A DNA stretch of 64,000 nucleotides from an uncultured Kordiimonas sp. GTDB lineage: Bacteria; Pseudomonadota; Alphaproteobacteria; Sphingomonadales; Kordiimonadaceae. The stretch's first letter is position 1; each line of letters starts with the position of its first letter. The position numbers and the translations under genes were made by a program. The stretch covers positions 496,001 through 560,000 of the forward strand of contig CANMRM010000001.1 in assembly GCA_947500295.1 (NCBI GenBank), read 5' to 3'. Below, one piece after another: positions 45,065-57,910 of this stretch. Below the pieces are notes generated by a model, which was given only the letters and a program-made list of their open reading frames with translations, was not told the DNA's origin and did not search any database.

Positions 45065-46948
45065 GTGAAATCATTCTGGCTGTTAACAACCTGCGCCGCC
45101 TTGTCGCTGGCGGCAACACCGGTGGCGTCTCAAGAAGAAGCGACGCAGCTTTTCTGGGGCGATACCCACCTTCATACGTCTTATTCGTTTGACGCTTTCA
45201 TGAACGGTAACAAAAGCGCGGATCCAGACACTGCCTATCGATGGGCTAAGGGTCAGCCGGTTGTACACCCCTACAACCGGGCCCGCGTGCAACTGGACCG
45301 TCCGCTCGATTTTCTGGTTGTGGCAGACCACGCCGAGCTGATGGGAGTTATCCGATCAATTCACCTTGAAGAGCCGGACCTCCCTGAAATGGGATGGTGG
45401 GACAGCATAAGGCGCTGGTTTTCCATCCGGGTTTTAAACTCGAAGCTGGAAGATGGCACCGCCGGTGAAGTCTTTCTTGAATTGCTGCCAAGTGCGGCGG
45501 AAAATCCGGGTGGTGACCCGGTTGCCGACCCTTCAAACGTGCTGCCGACCAGAAGTTTCGGCGACACCCGCGATATGGAGCAGCTTGCCTGGAATGAAAT
45601 CGTGGACGCCGCCGAGCGCCACAATGCCCCCGGCACCTTCACCAGTTTTGTCGGTTGGGAATGGAGCTCGATCCCGACCGGCGCCAATTTGCACCGGGTG
45701 GTGATGTCGCCGAATGCGGAAGTGGCGAAGGAGTATTTGCCTTACGGTTCGGATGATAGCCAATACCCCGAGGATTTATGGTCCTGGCTTGAGGAAACAT
45801 CGGCGCGCACCGGCGCTGAGTTTGTTGCGATTCCCCACAATTCCAACATTTCCAAAGGGTATATGTTTCGAGATATGACCCTGAAAGATGAGCCGATCAG
45901 CCGGACTTACGCTGAAAGACGGATACGCTGGGAACCAGTGGCAGAGATAACCCAAATCAAGGGTGACTCGGAAACGCACCCGAGCCTATCACCAGATGAT
46001 GAGTTCGCGGACTTCGAAGAGTATGAGTTTTATATCCAGAAAACCGATGGCGGATACAGCTACGCACCAAGCAAAGGGGATTTCGTGCGGTCTGGCTTAA
46101 AAACCGGCCTTGAAGTGGAAAACGCCGTTGGTGCCAATCCGTTCAAGTTTGGTGTGATTGGGTCAACGGACAGCCACAGTGGCCTCGCAAGTGCAGACGA
46201 GAACAACTTCTGGGGCAAGATGGCGCGCGACAGTACACCAGAAACCAAACGGAATTTCGGTATTGGGCGGCGCGCTGTGACAGGCTGGAACATGGCGGCC
46301 CAGGGTCTGGCCGCGGTATGGGCTGAGGAAAATACACGTGAAGCGATATTTGCGGCGTTTAAGCGCCGGGAAGTTTACGGCACAACTGGGCCTCGCATGA
46401 AATTACGGTTTTTTGCCGGCTGGGATTTTTCCGAGCTTGATGATCGCAGGTCCAATTTGACCGAGGTTGGCTACCGGGACGGCGTTCCAATGGGTGGTGA
46501 CCTTACCCGCCCAAGCGAGAGCGATGTATCGCCGCAATTTATTATTCAGGCAGTGCAGGACCCCATCGGTGCGGGGCTTGATCGTGTGCAGGTGGTAAAA
46601 GGCTGGCTGGACGGCGAGGGGCGTGCTCAGGAACGTATCTACAATGTTGCATGGGCAGGCGACCGGGAAATGGATCAAAATGGCGGCTTGCCCTCTTTGC
46701 CGGAGACGGTGGACAAAACGTCCGGTCGTCTGACGAATGACCCCGGTGCCCCCGAACTTCTAACCATTTGGCAGGACCCGGACTTTAATCCGGAGCAGCG
46801 GGCTTTTTATTACGTTCGTGTGCTGGAGGTGCCAACCGCTCGCCATTCCCTTCTGGATGCAATCGCTTTGCAGATCGATCCACCCAGCGAAGGGCCGGCG
46901 GTGCAACAGGAGCGTGCCTATAGCTCACCGATCTGGTATACACCCTGA
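45065..46948 (+). CDS. DUF3604 exported protein, PHP-type hydrolase-like
   Basis: A 627-residue exported protein. The GTG at 45065, preceded by GGGGGAGAG, starts a signal peptide ending near VASQ; a longer frame from 44960 lacks one. The mature N terminus has LFWGDTHLHTSYSFDAF and VVADHAELMG, and further on STDSHSG, which together resemble the metal-binding histidines of PHP-superfamily hydrolases. The family (DUF3604) is widespread in marine proteobacteria without a proven reaction. It is followed by a parvulin-like protein and HupE, 34 bp away, an arrangement that recurs. Phosphoesterase activity is a guess from the fold. Confidence 0.88.
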   Translation: MKSFWLLTTCAALSLAATPVASQEEATQLFWGDTHLHTSYSFDAFMNGNKSADPDTAYRWAKGQPVVHPYNRARVQLDRPLDFLVVADHAELMGVIRSIHLEEPDLPEMGWWDSIRRWFSIRVLNSKLEDGTAGEVFLELLPSAAENPGGDPVADPSNVLPTRSFGDTRDMEQLAWNEIVDAAERHNAPGTFTSFVGWEWSSIPTGANLHRVVMSPNAEVAKEYLPYGSDDSQYPEDLWSWLEETSARTGAEFVAIPHNSNISKGYMFRDMTLKDEPISRTYAERRIRWEPVAEITQIKGDSETHPSLSPDDEFADFEEYEFYIQKTDGGYSYAPSKGDFVRSGLKTGLEVENAVGANPFKFGVIGSTDSHSGLASADENNFWGKMARDSTPETKRNFGIGRRAVTGWNMAAQGLAAVWAEENTREAIFAAFKRREVYGTTGPRMKLRFFAGWDFSELDDRRSNLTEVGYRDGVPMGGDLTRPSESDVSPQFIIQAVQDPIGAGLDRVQVVKGWLDGEGRAQERIYNVAWAGDREMDQNGGLPSLPETVDKTSGRLTNDPGAPELLTIWQDPDFNPEQRAFYYVRVLEVPTARHSLLDAIALQIDPPSEGPAVQQERAYSSPIWYTP

Positions 46949-46982
46949 TCCTGATAGTGTTTGATTAATCGGTGGGGTCGAA

Positions 46983-47861
46983 ATGATAAGTCTGTTTAGG
47001 CAGCCTCTTGTGCAATTTCTATTGGGCGGCGCCGTCCTGTTTCTGTTGCTTCTTTGGGTGGAGCCCGGCGATGAGGGCGAGGACACAACGATTGTTGTGA
47101 CCGAGGACGCGTTGCTCACTTATCTCCAGTTCCAGGACAAGGCATTTGATGAGGCTCAGGCCGTCCAGCTGCTGGCGTCGTTGGATGTTGAGGCGAAACA
47201 AAGGCTGATTGACGAGTATGTTCGCGACGAAGTGATGGTGCGCGAGGCCATCGACCTTGGCCTGGATCAAAATGACGATGTTATTCGCCAGCGACTTATC
47301 CAGAAAATGGATTTCCTGTTCCAGGGATTCTCGGGAGATTCGTTTGCCCCCAACCAAGCCGAGGTGGCCGAATATTTCTCCATCAATCAAGATCGCTATC
47401 AGCTGCCTGCGCAGGCAACATTCACCCATATTTTTTTCAACGTCCGCGACCGGGATCGTGAAACCGCGAGATCCGAAGCAAGTGCGCTTTTGAATGACCT
47501 TAACGCCAGTCGGGTGCCTTTTGAGGCGGCAGGTCGCTACGGCGACCGATTTTTCTTTCTGCGTAACTATGTTGATCGCAGCAGGCAACTGATTGAAGAC
47601 CATTTTGGCCCTGAAATGACATCCGAGATTTTCGCCAATACTCCAGACGCCAATTGGGTCGGGCCGTTTTCGTCCAGATACGGCGAACATCTTGTCTTGC
47701 TGAGGGCGCGGACACCGGCACGGGCCCTTTCGCTTGAGGAAGCACATGCGGCTGTACTTGAAGACCTGCTGCGGGATCGACAAAACGCCGCCCGGCGCGA
47801 CGCGCTCGCAGAACGGGCGAGCAACTATTCCATTGTTATTCAATTGGATACCGCACCGTGA
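46983..47861 (+). CDS. Membrane-anchored parvulin-type peptidyl-prolyl isomerase
   Basis: A 292-residue protein with an N-terminal membrane anchor (about residues 8-26) and a SurA/PpiC-like body: a helical chaperone segment with LIDEYVRDEVMVREAIDLGLDQND and a rotamase-like domain starting at ATFTHIFFNVRDRD and ending in GEHLVLLRARTPAR. It probably folds an exported client, perhaps the DUF3604 protein or HupE. Its stop overlaps the hupE-like GTG start by four bases. Confidence 0.82.
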   Translation: MISLFRQPLVQFLLGGAVLFLLLLWVEPGDEGEDTTIVVTEDALLTYLQFQDKAFDEAQAVQLLASLDVEAKQRLIDEYVRDEVMVREAIDLGLDQNDDVIRQRLIQKMDFLFQGFSGDSFAPNQAEVAEYFSINQDRYQLPAQATFTHIFFNVRDRDRETARSEASALLNDLNASRVPFEAAGRYGDRFFFLRNYVDRSRQLIEDHFGPEMTSEIFANTPDANWVGPFSSRYGEHLVLLRARTPARALSLEEAHAAVLEDLLRDRQNAARRDALAERASNYSIVIQLDTAP

Positions 47862-48859
47862 TCCGGTTACTCGTTGCTCATTTTGTCGCTGTGATTATTT
47901 TGCTGGGCGGGCTCTATCCGGTGACGGCGCACGAGGGGCGGCCCATCCATGTTGAAATAACGGCCTTGTCCAGCGACAGGTATCAGGTGCGCTGGAAAAT
48001 TCCGCCGGTTTTGAGGCCAGGAGAAGTGCCTTCGATTGACCTTCTCGACAGTTGCACACCGGAAACCGAGCAGCCGGCCGGCCTTGCGGGCAGTAAATTG
48101 CTTCGCTGCACTTCTGTGCCAACGGCAGTTGAACTGGTGTTTCCCAGCTACAATCCCGCACTTTCCACCCTGGTCGAATTTCAGCAGTTGGATGGTGCGC
48201 GGCATACGGTGTTTGTCGGCCCGGCGTCACGCACTATCAATCTGCCTGGCGAGCAGTCGTTTGCAAATGTGGCGCGCCAGTATTTGACGGCAGGTTTTGA
48301 CCATATCCTGGAGGGTTTTGACCACCTTCTGTTTGTTTTTTGCCTGTTGCTGGTTGTTGGTCGCTTCAAACGAATTTTTTGGGCTGTAACCGGCTTTACC
48401 CTCGGGCATTCCGTGACCCTCGGCTTGACGGCATTTTACGGTATTTCATTGCCGCCGACGTTTGTTGAGCCGTTGATCGCGCTCAGTATAGCCATGCTTG
48501 CCGCAGAAAAACTGGTCGCTGACCAGGCTCCTGACGACAAAAAACCACTGGTTTTTAGATACCCGGCTCTGATCGCCACACTGTTTGGCTTGTTGCACGG
48601 GTTTGGATTTGGCGGGGCGCTGGCTGAAATTGGATTGCCCTATGGGTACGCCCTGACTGCGCTTGCATTCTTTAATCTCGGTGTGGAGGCCGGACAGGTA
48701 GCCTTTATCATTGCGGTGCTGTTGGTTGGAACGCTGGTTCGGCTGGCACTGAAGATGCCCGCTGCCATGCCGGTGGCACTTTCCCGGGCGTTATTGTACC
48801 CGGCGGGTTTGCTTGCTGGTTTCTGGACTGTGGAACGCGTCGCTTCTCTTTGGGCTTAA
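47858..48859 (+). CDS. HupE/UreJ-family membrane protein
   Basis: A 333-residue protein: signal peptide, an extracytoplasmic domain of about 135 residues, then six membrane helices of the HupE/UreJ type with YLTAGFDHILEGFDHLLFVFCLLL, FTLGHSVTLGL and GLLHGFGFGGALAEIGLP. HupE/UreJ proteins are linked to nickel or cobalt uptake in other bacteria, and histidines here could carry metal. No hydrogenase or urease gene is near, so supply of a metal to the DUF3604 protein is one possibility. GTG start overlapping the parvulin gene. Confidence 0.85.
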   Translation: MIRLLVAHFVAVIILLGGLYPVTAHEGRPIHVEITALSSDRYQVRWKIPPVLRPGEVPSIDLLDSCTPETEQPAGLAGSKLLRCTSVPTAVELVFPSYNPALSTLVEFQQLDGARHTVFVGPASRTINLPGEQSFANVARQYLTAGFDHILEGFDHLLFVFCLLLVVGRFKRIFWAVTGFTLGHSVTLGLTAFYGISLPPTFVEPLIALSIAMLAAEKLVADQAPDDKKPLVFRYPALIATLFGLLHGFGFGGALAEIGLPYGYALTALAFFNLGVEAGQVAFIIAVLLVGTLVRLALKMPAAMPVALSRALLYPAGLLAGFWTVERVASLWA

Positions 48860-48958
48860 GACTGCCATGACAGGATGGTGATCGGCCACCCCTTTACAGG
48901 CAGCGAACAGCGCCGTTACAGTCCCTTCGGGCTATAAATCACAGGAAAGGGTGGAGAG

Positions 48959-50599
48959 TTGAAAAAAGCATATATGGCGGCTTTGGCAGCCGCGTTGCTT
49001 GCGGGGTGTTCACCGCAGGGCACAAACAGTGGGGCAGACACTCAATCAGATCAGGCCGACAGTATGGCAGTGGTCTCGTACCAGCCAGCAGGATGGCTCG
49101 CGAAATCGTTGCCTGAGATCGCAGCAGGTTTGAGAAATGGTGAAGTAACTGCAGAGGCACTGGTGCAGTCATACATCGAGCGGATCAATTCGGTGGACCG
49201 GTCGGGGCCTACGCTCCAGAGCGTTCTCTCTGTCAACCCGGATGCGCTGGCGATTGCGCGCGAAATGGACCAGAAGCGCGCCGCAGGGGAAACACTGGGC
49301 CCCTTGCACGGCGTGCCTATCCTGTTGAAAGACAATATCGAGTCTGCGGATAACTTGCCAACCACGGCAGGTGCACTTGCTTTGAAAGATAACGTGACAG
49401 GCAGGGATTCGCCTCTCGTGAAAGGCCTGCGTGATGCTGGTGCAATTATTCTCGGTAAAGCCAATCTGAGCCAATGGGCAAACTTTCGCTCCAACGACTC
49501 CATGAGCGGCTGGACTGCCCTTGGAGGACAGGTGCATAATCCTCATATCCTTAACAGAAACCCATGCGGTTCAAGCTCAGGTTCGGGTGCGGCTATGGCT
49601 GCGTCTCTTGCCGCGGGAACTGTCGGCACTGAAACGAACGGCTCCATTATCTGTCCTTCGACAGTGAACGGCGTCGTTGGTTTCAAGCCAACGGTTGGGT
49701 TGGTGTCCCAACAATATATCGTGCCGATTTCCTCCTCACAGGACACGGCAGGTCCGATGACCAAAACCGTGCGCGGCGCAGCCATGATGATGAATGCGAT
49801 GGCAACCGGTGGCACTGGCACAGACTATGTTGCGGCGCTTGATGCGGGCTCACTTGCAGGCAAAAGGGTTGGTGTTTTGCGGTTCGCCGAGGGCTCCAAC
49901 GCAGATATCGTCAAGCTCTTCAATGCAGCAGTGGCAGAACTTGAAGCGGCCGGTGCTGTCCTGGTCGAAATCGCCGACAACCCTGTGACAGTTGAAGGCT
50001 TTGGTGATAGTTCCCGTCAGGTGCTCTACCATGAATTCAAGGCGACTTTGAACGAGTATCTGGCGAGTACTCCTGAAACTGTTCCAACACGCACGCTGGC
50101 TGAATTAATTGCCTTCAATCTCGAAAACGCGGACGTGGAACTTGCTCTCTATGACCAAAGCATTTTTGACATATCCGCACCGCTCCCCGGTCTCGACGAT
50201 CCCGCATATATTGAAGCCCGCGACAAGGTTCAAACGGCGACACGGCAAGACGGTATCGATGCGCTGGTTGCGGAACATAACCTTGACTTTATGGTCTCGC
50301 CGTCTGGTCCGGTACCGGGTCAGATTGATCCCATCAACGGGGATGTTTGGCCGTCTTTCCCGGGCGCTGGCTGGATAGCGGCGATTGCCGGTTATCCGCA
50401 TGCGACGGTGCCAATGGGGTCTGTGCATGGCATGCCGGTCGGGTTTTCTTTCATTGGCGCCAAAGACCGGGATGCCAGCATACTCTCAGCTGCTTACGCC
50501 TATGAACAACGCACCAATCTGCGGGTTGAGCCGACCTACCTGCCAACCTCCGACATGCGTGAGGAAATCAGCGGTCCCATGAAAGGTGTTCTGCGCTGA
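48959..50599 (+). CDS. Lipoprotein amidase (amidase-signature family)
   Basis: A 546-residue amidase-signature hydrolase. A TTG start at 48959, directly after GGTGGAGAG, opens a lipoprotein signal with lipobox LLAGC. The catalytic Ser-cisSer-Lys triad is visible: Lys in PILLKDNIES, cis-Ser in NPCGSSSGSGAA and nucleophile Ser in GTETNGSIICPS. It hydrolyses an amide bond outside the cytoplasm; the substrate is not predictable. Related exported enzymes act on peptide amides. It converges on the winged-helix regulator gene with a 30-bp gap. Confidence 0.9.
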   Translation: MKKAYMAALAAALLAGCSPQGTNSGADTQSDQADSMAVVSYQPAGWLAKSLPEIAAGLRNGEVTAEALVQSYIERINSVDRSGPTLQSVLSVNPDALAIAREMDQKRAAGETLGPLHGVPILLKDNIESADNLPTTAGALALKDNVTGRDSPLVKGLRDAGAIILGKANLSQWANFRSNDSMSGWTALGGQVHNPHILNRNPCGSSSGSGAAMAASLAAGTVGTETNGSIICPSTVNGVVGFKPTVGLVSQQYIVPISSSQDTAGPMTKTVRGAAMMMNAMATGGTGTDYVAALDAGSLAGKRVGVLRFAEGSNADIVKLFNAAVAELEAAGAVLVEIADNPVTVEGFGDSSRQVLYHEFKATLNEYLASTPETVPTRTLAELIAFNLENADVELALYDQSIFDISAPLPGLDDPAYIEARDKVQTATRQDGIDALVAEHNLDFMVSPSGPVPGQIDPINGDVWPSFPGAGWIAAIAGYPHATVPMGSVHGMPVGFSFIGAKDRDASILSAAYAYEQRTNLRVEPTYLPTSDMREEISGPMKGVLR

Positions 50600-50610
50600 T
50601 AAGCGACCCG

Positions 50611-50646
50611 AAAAACTAAAGGCTCGCCGCTATTGTTGCGGCGGGC
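50611..50646 (-). terminator. Possible terminator of the winged-helix regulator gene
   Basis: A 9-bp stem with one G-T pair (50622-50630 with 50638-50646) overlaps the end of the regulator gene. On the minus strand it is followed by a broken T-rich run ending in TTTTT (50615-50611). Confidence 0.4.
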
Positions 50647-52708
50647 TCATATCAACGATTTGCAGATCACTTTCGAGGCGTACGCGGTTGACAACCAGCG
50701 CTTCGCCACTCCCGCGAACAAAGGCCACGGCGGGGTCCGCAGTTGGCACATAGCCCTCAACGCTCGCAAGGTCGTCAATGTCGCCTGTTTCCAGGTTTTT
50801 ACGCATCAGTTTGGCCGTGGCCCGGTCGAAATAGAGTAGGCTGGAACCAGCTGGTGCCCAGTTCCCCCAATCGGAGAAGTGGATCGTTTCCAGAACACGT
50901 GACGGCTCGCTGCCGTCCGGTGGTTTTCGCCAGATGCCCGGTTCGGATGGGCGGGTGTGCAGGAGTGTATTGTCATTGAGGAGATAACCAAATGTGCCGC
51001 CGGTTGTGGTCAGCTGCGTCTCTTCCCCTGTTTCAAGAGAGACGTGCCACAGCTCCAGCTGGTCATTCGTTTCTTTTGAATAGACGAGGCCATTCCCATC
51101 TGGAGTCCAGGTCGGCGCATAGCGGTTGTCAAAATCCTCAGGCCCGACTGTTCGCAAATCACTACCGTCTGACTTCATCACGAACAGCCGCGCCGTGCCG
51201 GTTGGGCGCGCATCAAAAGTGATAAACTCACCGTTTGGCGAAAAGCGTGGATGAGCTGAAAATCCTGAGCGGAAGTCTGTCAGGCGGGTGAGATTTTGCC
51301 CGCTTTTTGTCGCACTCCAGATTTCATAAAACCCTGACCGATTGGAGGAAAAGACAATCCTGTTCTGTTGATTTGCCATGTCAGGGTGCAGGATTTCGCC
51401 ATTAAATTCATGCAAGGTTGTGACCTGGCCGTCTTGTATTCTGTTGAGAGCAGAAACGCGCGTTATTGCCTCGAAAACCATTCTGTTGCTGCTGGCGGAA
51501 TAGGACGGATTGATGATCCCGGTTTCCGAAATGGGAAGCCTGTTCAGGCCTTCGCTCTTGTTGTTCTTTTCCCATATGCCGTATCGACCGTCCCGATTAC
51601 TGGCAAAACGCACGCTGTTTCCAGTCACCGCTATACCCATGATATTGCGGCCGTCCCGGCTAATACGGATCAGATCACCGGTGCCTAGCTCAAGGCGATA
51701 GACATCCTGCATGGCTTCCGAAACTGAACGGGCAAAATACAGATACCGGCCATCCGTTGAGAAAACCGGGTCATAGTCTCCCCACATGGCGTCAGCAGGC
51801 GCCGTGACAACTCTTTGTTCCCGGCTTTCGAGATCGAGCAGTGTAATAGCATGTGCACCCTCGTTTTGAAGTTTCGCGCTGAAGGCGATGGTCTTGCCGT
51901 CCGGCGACACGGTAGTGTCGGCATAGCTGTTGCCGATGCAGTCTCCGACAATGCGCTCGGCACCATCGATCAGGGTGAACAGTATAACTGAACAGTTACC
52001 CGCCTGTTTCCGCAGAAAAAGAACCGAGAGTTCGTCCGGGGTAAAGACAGGTGCGTAGTTGGTCGCCGTGGTCGTGAGCTGCCTGTCGCTGGTGCCGCGC
52101 CCGATACCATGGACGAAAATTTGCTCGGAGCCATCAGGAAGCCTTGCGGAATAGACGACAAAACTGCCGCTTGGACTGATGGCAGGGTCCCGCTCCCTAC
52201 CCAGCATGCTGGTAATCGGGTTTGAGACAAAATACCCCGATGGCAACGTGGACGATGTGTCCGGTTTCGAGCTGTTCCAAACCCAGAGGGCAGCAACCAC
52301 GAGTATTGCCAGACCCATAGCCGGGGCACCCCGGCGAAAGAGGCCTGGCATGGGCGCAGCGGCGTCAAGCGGGTCTGCAGGCGTTACGTCTGCGACAAGT
52401 CGGTAGCCTTTTTTTCGAATGGTCTCGATGTAAACTGGCCCGTCAGGACCGTCATCCAGCAGCTTGCGTAGTTTGGATATTGCCTGCGCCAGGCTTTCGT
52501 CGGTGACCGCAAGGCCACCCCAGACCTCATCAAATATGACGTCTTTCGCAACGAGTTCCCGGGGCTTGGCCGCAAGAAGTACCAACAAGCGCATCAGGCG
52601 TGGTTCGATCGCCTGTTGGTGTTTTTGCCTGACGATTCGATTGAGCTCGGGTTCGACAAGCCAGCTACCAATTTTAAACGGACTTTCCATGACCCCTGTG
52701 TATCGCAT
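50630..52708 (-). CDS. Membrane-anchored winged-helix regulator with TolB-like beta-propeller
   Basis: A 692-residue CadC-like one-component regulator. Residues 8-105 form an OmpR-type winged helix (FKIGSWLVEPELNRI to ETIRKKGYRLVADV), one membrane helix spans about 129-145, and the remaining 540 residues are an extracytoplasmic beta-propeller of WD40-like (PD40) repeats such as ISPSGSFVVYS, FSTDGRYLYFAR and FSPNGEFITFD. It could sense a ligand outside the inner membrane and bind DNA directly. It is divergent from the S9 peptidase gene, with 119 bp between, and converges on the amidase gene, so both are likely targets. An alternative ATG lies at 52690. Confidence 0.9.
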   Translation of the reverse strand: MRYTGVMESPFKIGSWLVEPELNRIVRQKHQQAIEPRLMRLLVLLAAKPRELVAKDVIFDEVWGGLAVTDESLAQAISKLRKLLDDGPDGPVYIETIRKKGYRLVADVTPADPLDAAAPMPGLFRRGAPAMGLAILVVAALWVWNSSKPDTSSTLPSGYFVSNPITSMLGRERDPAISPSGSFVVYSARLPDGSEQIFVHGIGRGTSDRQLTTTATNYAPVFTPDELSVLFLRKQAGNCSVILFTLIDGAERIVGDCIGNSYADTTVSPDGKTIAFSAKLQNEGAHAITLLDLESREQRVVTAPADAMWGDYDPVFSTDGRYLYFARSVSEAMQDVYRLELGTGDLIRISRDGRNIMGIAVTGNSVRFASNRDGRYGIWEKNNKSEGLNRLPISETGIINPSYSASSNRMVFEAITRVSALNRIQDGQVTTLHEFNGEILHPDMANQQNRIVFSSNRSGFYEIWSATKSGQNLTRLTDFRSGFSAHPRFSPNGEFITFDARPTGTARLFVMKSDGSDLRTVGPEDFDNRYAPTWTPDGNGLVYSKETNDQLELWHVSLETGEETQLTTTGGTFGYLLNDNTLLHTRPSEPGIWRKPPDGSEPSRVLETIHFSDWGNWAPAGSSLLYFDRATAKLMRKNLETGDIDDLASVEGYVPTADPAVAFVRGSGEALVVNRVRLESDLQIVDMSPPQQ

Positions 52709-52827
52709 TGGGCGGGCGTCTCCAAAATCTTCAGGAATTCTTCAGGATAATTTCAACGCGTTTTCAAGCATTCACCGCTCAGTGCTGGAAGGAAGGGACA
52801 TTCAATTCCCTGAGAAAGGACAGCGAC

Positions 52828-54978
52828 ATGATTAAAAAGAAACTGAGGCTGCTGGCCAGAATGATGCTGACGCCCTTGTATCTGGGCTTGGCGGCTCACG
52901 CAGAACAAACAGAAAAGGAGGTGCCGGAGCAGAATATTCACGGCATTTCGGTACGAGATCCCTACCGCTGGATGGAAAATCCCGAATCGTCTGACGCGCA
53001 ATCATGGGCCCAAAAGGAAACGGCTCGCTCAATGGAGTTTGTTGCGGGTCCCGGATTTGAATCGATGCGCCGCCGCATTTTTGAGTTATCGAATTTCGAT
53101 CTGCGCTACGCGGCAAAAATCAGAGGGGATCGCCTGTTTTTTCTCAAGCGGCCCAAAGGGGGAGCACCGGTTGAGTTATGGAGTAGAAAACAGGGCAAGG
53201 CCAAACTGTTACTCACGTCCGACCAAGTGCCGGATAATGAGTATAAAGAAAGCTTCATTGGTGGGCGAAATTTTGGCGGAACACATTGGCCAGACCGAAC
53301 CGGTAACATGGTCGCTTACGCCTACAATGATGGCACTTCGCAAGCTGGGAAAGTTCGCATTCTGGACACCAACAGTGGCTTGCACCTCGAAGAAGAATTG
53401 CGCGATGTGGGCCATGGATGGCTGTCCCCTGTTTGGCGGGCTGACGGCCGTGGTTTTTTCTATAACAAGACGATTGCGGTGCCGGTGGAGGGCGAGACAG
53501 GCGAGCGTGTTCGTCAGCTCGGCCTTTTTTATCACGAGCTCGGCACTCCCCAATCGGCCGACTATGCGATCATTGAGCAACAGGATGGGGACCGCACTTC
53601 ATACAGTCCTGCGGTTTCGGAGGACGGAAGGCATCTGATTGTGTCCCGCCGCGAAGGGCTGCAACCCAGAAATGATTATCTGGTGTATCGAACGACCGAA
53701 TTGGGCGCGCCCGCCTATCGCCTGTTCGAAGGCCTTGACGCCCGGTTTCGGTATTTGGGCAGTGATGGCAATCGCCTGTACTTTCAAACCTACCACGAAG
53801 CACCCAACGGCCGGATCATTTATGTGGACTTGTCAGAGCCTGCCCGGCTGGTGGAGCTGGTTGCAGAAGCAGATGTGCCTATGCTGGTCGGCAGCAGTGT
53901 GGGCGGTGACATCATCGGTTATGCCGCCGGTCATTTCCTCGTGGGGTATCTGAGAGACGGGGTATCGGAAGTAACAGTTTACTCGGTCGACGGGCAGCAG
54001 TCCTATCGTCTCGATGTGCCGACGGGTCAAACCATCTGGGGAGGCATTCAGGGTGGCTTAAATGATTACAGAGTGTCGATTTCTACACTCAGCGCCCTTT
54101 CACCTGCGGTTATCAGTAGCGTCGATGTGCGCACAGGCGAGATAACGCGCGAATTTGAAACACCAGTTCCGATAAACCCTGATGATTTCGTGATCGAACG
54201 CATCTTTTATACGAGCAAAGACGGCACCAGAGTGCCCATGTCTGTTGTCCGGCATAAAAGTGTCAAGCTGGATGGCAACAACCCTGCGCTGATGTATGGC
54301 TATGGCATGCATAACTGGGTCAGCTTCCTGTTTTACCAGCCGCATATCCTCCACTGGCTTGAACTGGGCGGCGTGTACGCCATGCCTGCAATCCGGGGCG
54401 GCGGAGAATACGGCGAAAACTGGCATCAGGCGGGTATCCGGGCAAATCGGCAAAACGCGATGGACGATTTTGTCTGGGCTGGCCGCTGGCTGATTGAAAA
54501 CGGCTATACAAGCGCTCGCAGGCTTGCCGCAAATGGCTCCAGTGCAAGTGGCCCGCTTGCCGGTATGGTCGCGGTTCGCCATGGCGACGTTTTTGCCGCC
54601 AGCACCGTTGATTATCCGGTTGCGGACATGGTTCGTGCTCCCTTGTTTGGTAACGGCGCTTTGATGACTGAAGAGTATGGCTCGCTCGAGGTTGCGGCAG
54701 AAGCCCGCTCGATTATAGCGCATTCACCTTATCATCAGGCGCAGACCGAAGCGTGCCGGATGCCAACGCTGGTGATGGTTGGAGAGGAAGACCGGGTTGT
54801 CTTGCCGTTTCATGGCTTCAAGCTTGCCGCGTCCCTGCAGGCGGCACAAAGATGCGACAATCCCATCCTGTTTCGCCTGATGCCGGAAACCGGTCACAAC
54901 TACGGCAATACGCCTGAGCGCACGGCGGAAAATGCAGCTGTGCAACTGGCTTTCCTGAAGAAGGTGCTGGGGTTTTAA
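52828..54978 (+). CDS. Exported S9 prolyl oligopeptidase family peptidase
   Basis: A 716-residue exported serine peptidase. ATG 52828 follows AGAAAGGA and begins a signal peptide; the frame open to 52708 runs through the divergent promoter. The N terminus shows the POP hallmark DPYRWMENPESSDAQSWAQ, then a seven-bladed propeller, then the alpha/beta hydrolase domain with MPAIRGGGEYGENWHQAG. The nucleophile elbow reads G-S-S572-A-S, where most members have G-x-S-x-G; Asp (GEEDRVV) and His (TGHNYG) of the triad are in place. It would cleave short peptides in the periplasm. Control by the divergent winged-helix regulator is likely. Confidence 0.9.
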   Translation: MIKKKLRLLARMMLTPLYLGLAAHAEQTEKEVPEQNIHGISVRDPYRWMENPESSDAQSWAQKETARSMEFVAGPGFESMRRRIFELSNFDLRYAAKIRGDRLFFLKRPKGGAPVELWSRKQGKAKLLLTSDQVPDNEYKESFIGGRNFGGTHWPDRTGNMVAYAYNDGTSQAGKVRILDTNSGLHLEEELRDVGHGWLSPVWRADGRGFFYNKTIAVPVEGETGERVRQLGLFYHELGTPQSADYAIIEQQDGDRTSYSPAVSEDGRHLIVSRREGLQPRNDYLVYRTTELGAPAYRLFEGLDARFRYLGSDGNRLYFQTYHEAPNGRIIYVDLSEPARLVELVAEADVPMLVGSSVGGDIIGYAAGHFLVGYLRDGVSEVTVYSVDGQQSYRLDVPTGQTIWGGIQGGLNDYRVSISTLSALSPAVISSVDVRTGEITREFETPVPINPDDFVIERIFYTSKDGTRVPMSVVRHKSVKLDGNNPALMYGYGMHNWVSFLFYQPHILHWLELGGVYAMPAIRGGGEYGENWHQAGIRANRQNAMDDFVWAGRWLIENGYTSARRLAANGSSASGPLAGMVAVRHGDVFAASTVDYPVADMVRAPLFGNGALMTEEYGSLEVAAEARSIIAHSPYHQAQTEACRMPTLVMVGEEDRVVLPFHGFKLAASLQAAQRCDNPILFRLMPETGHNYGNTPERTAENAAVQLAFLKKVLGF

Positions 54979-55003
54979 GGCAGGAAAAGCTGGCTGTCCG
55001 GTG

Positions 55004-57885
<2,882 letters not shown>

Positions 57886-57910
57886 AAATCCCCCCGGGCC
57901 TTTCTAAGCC

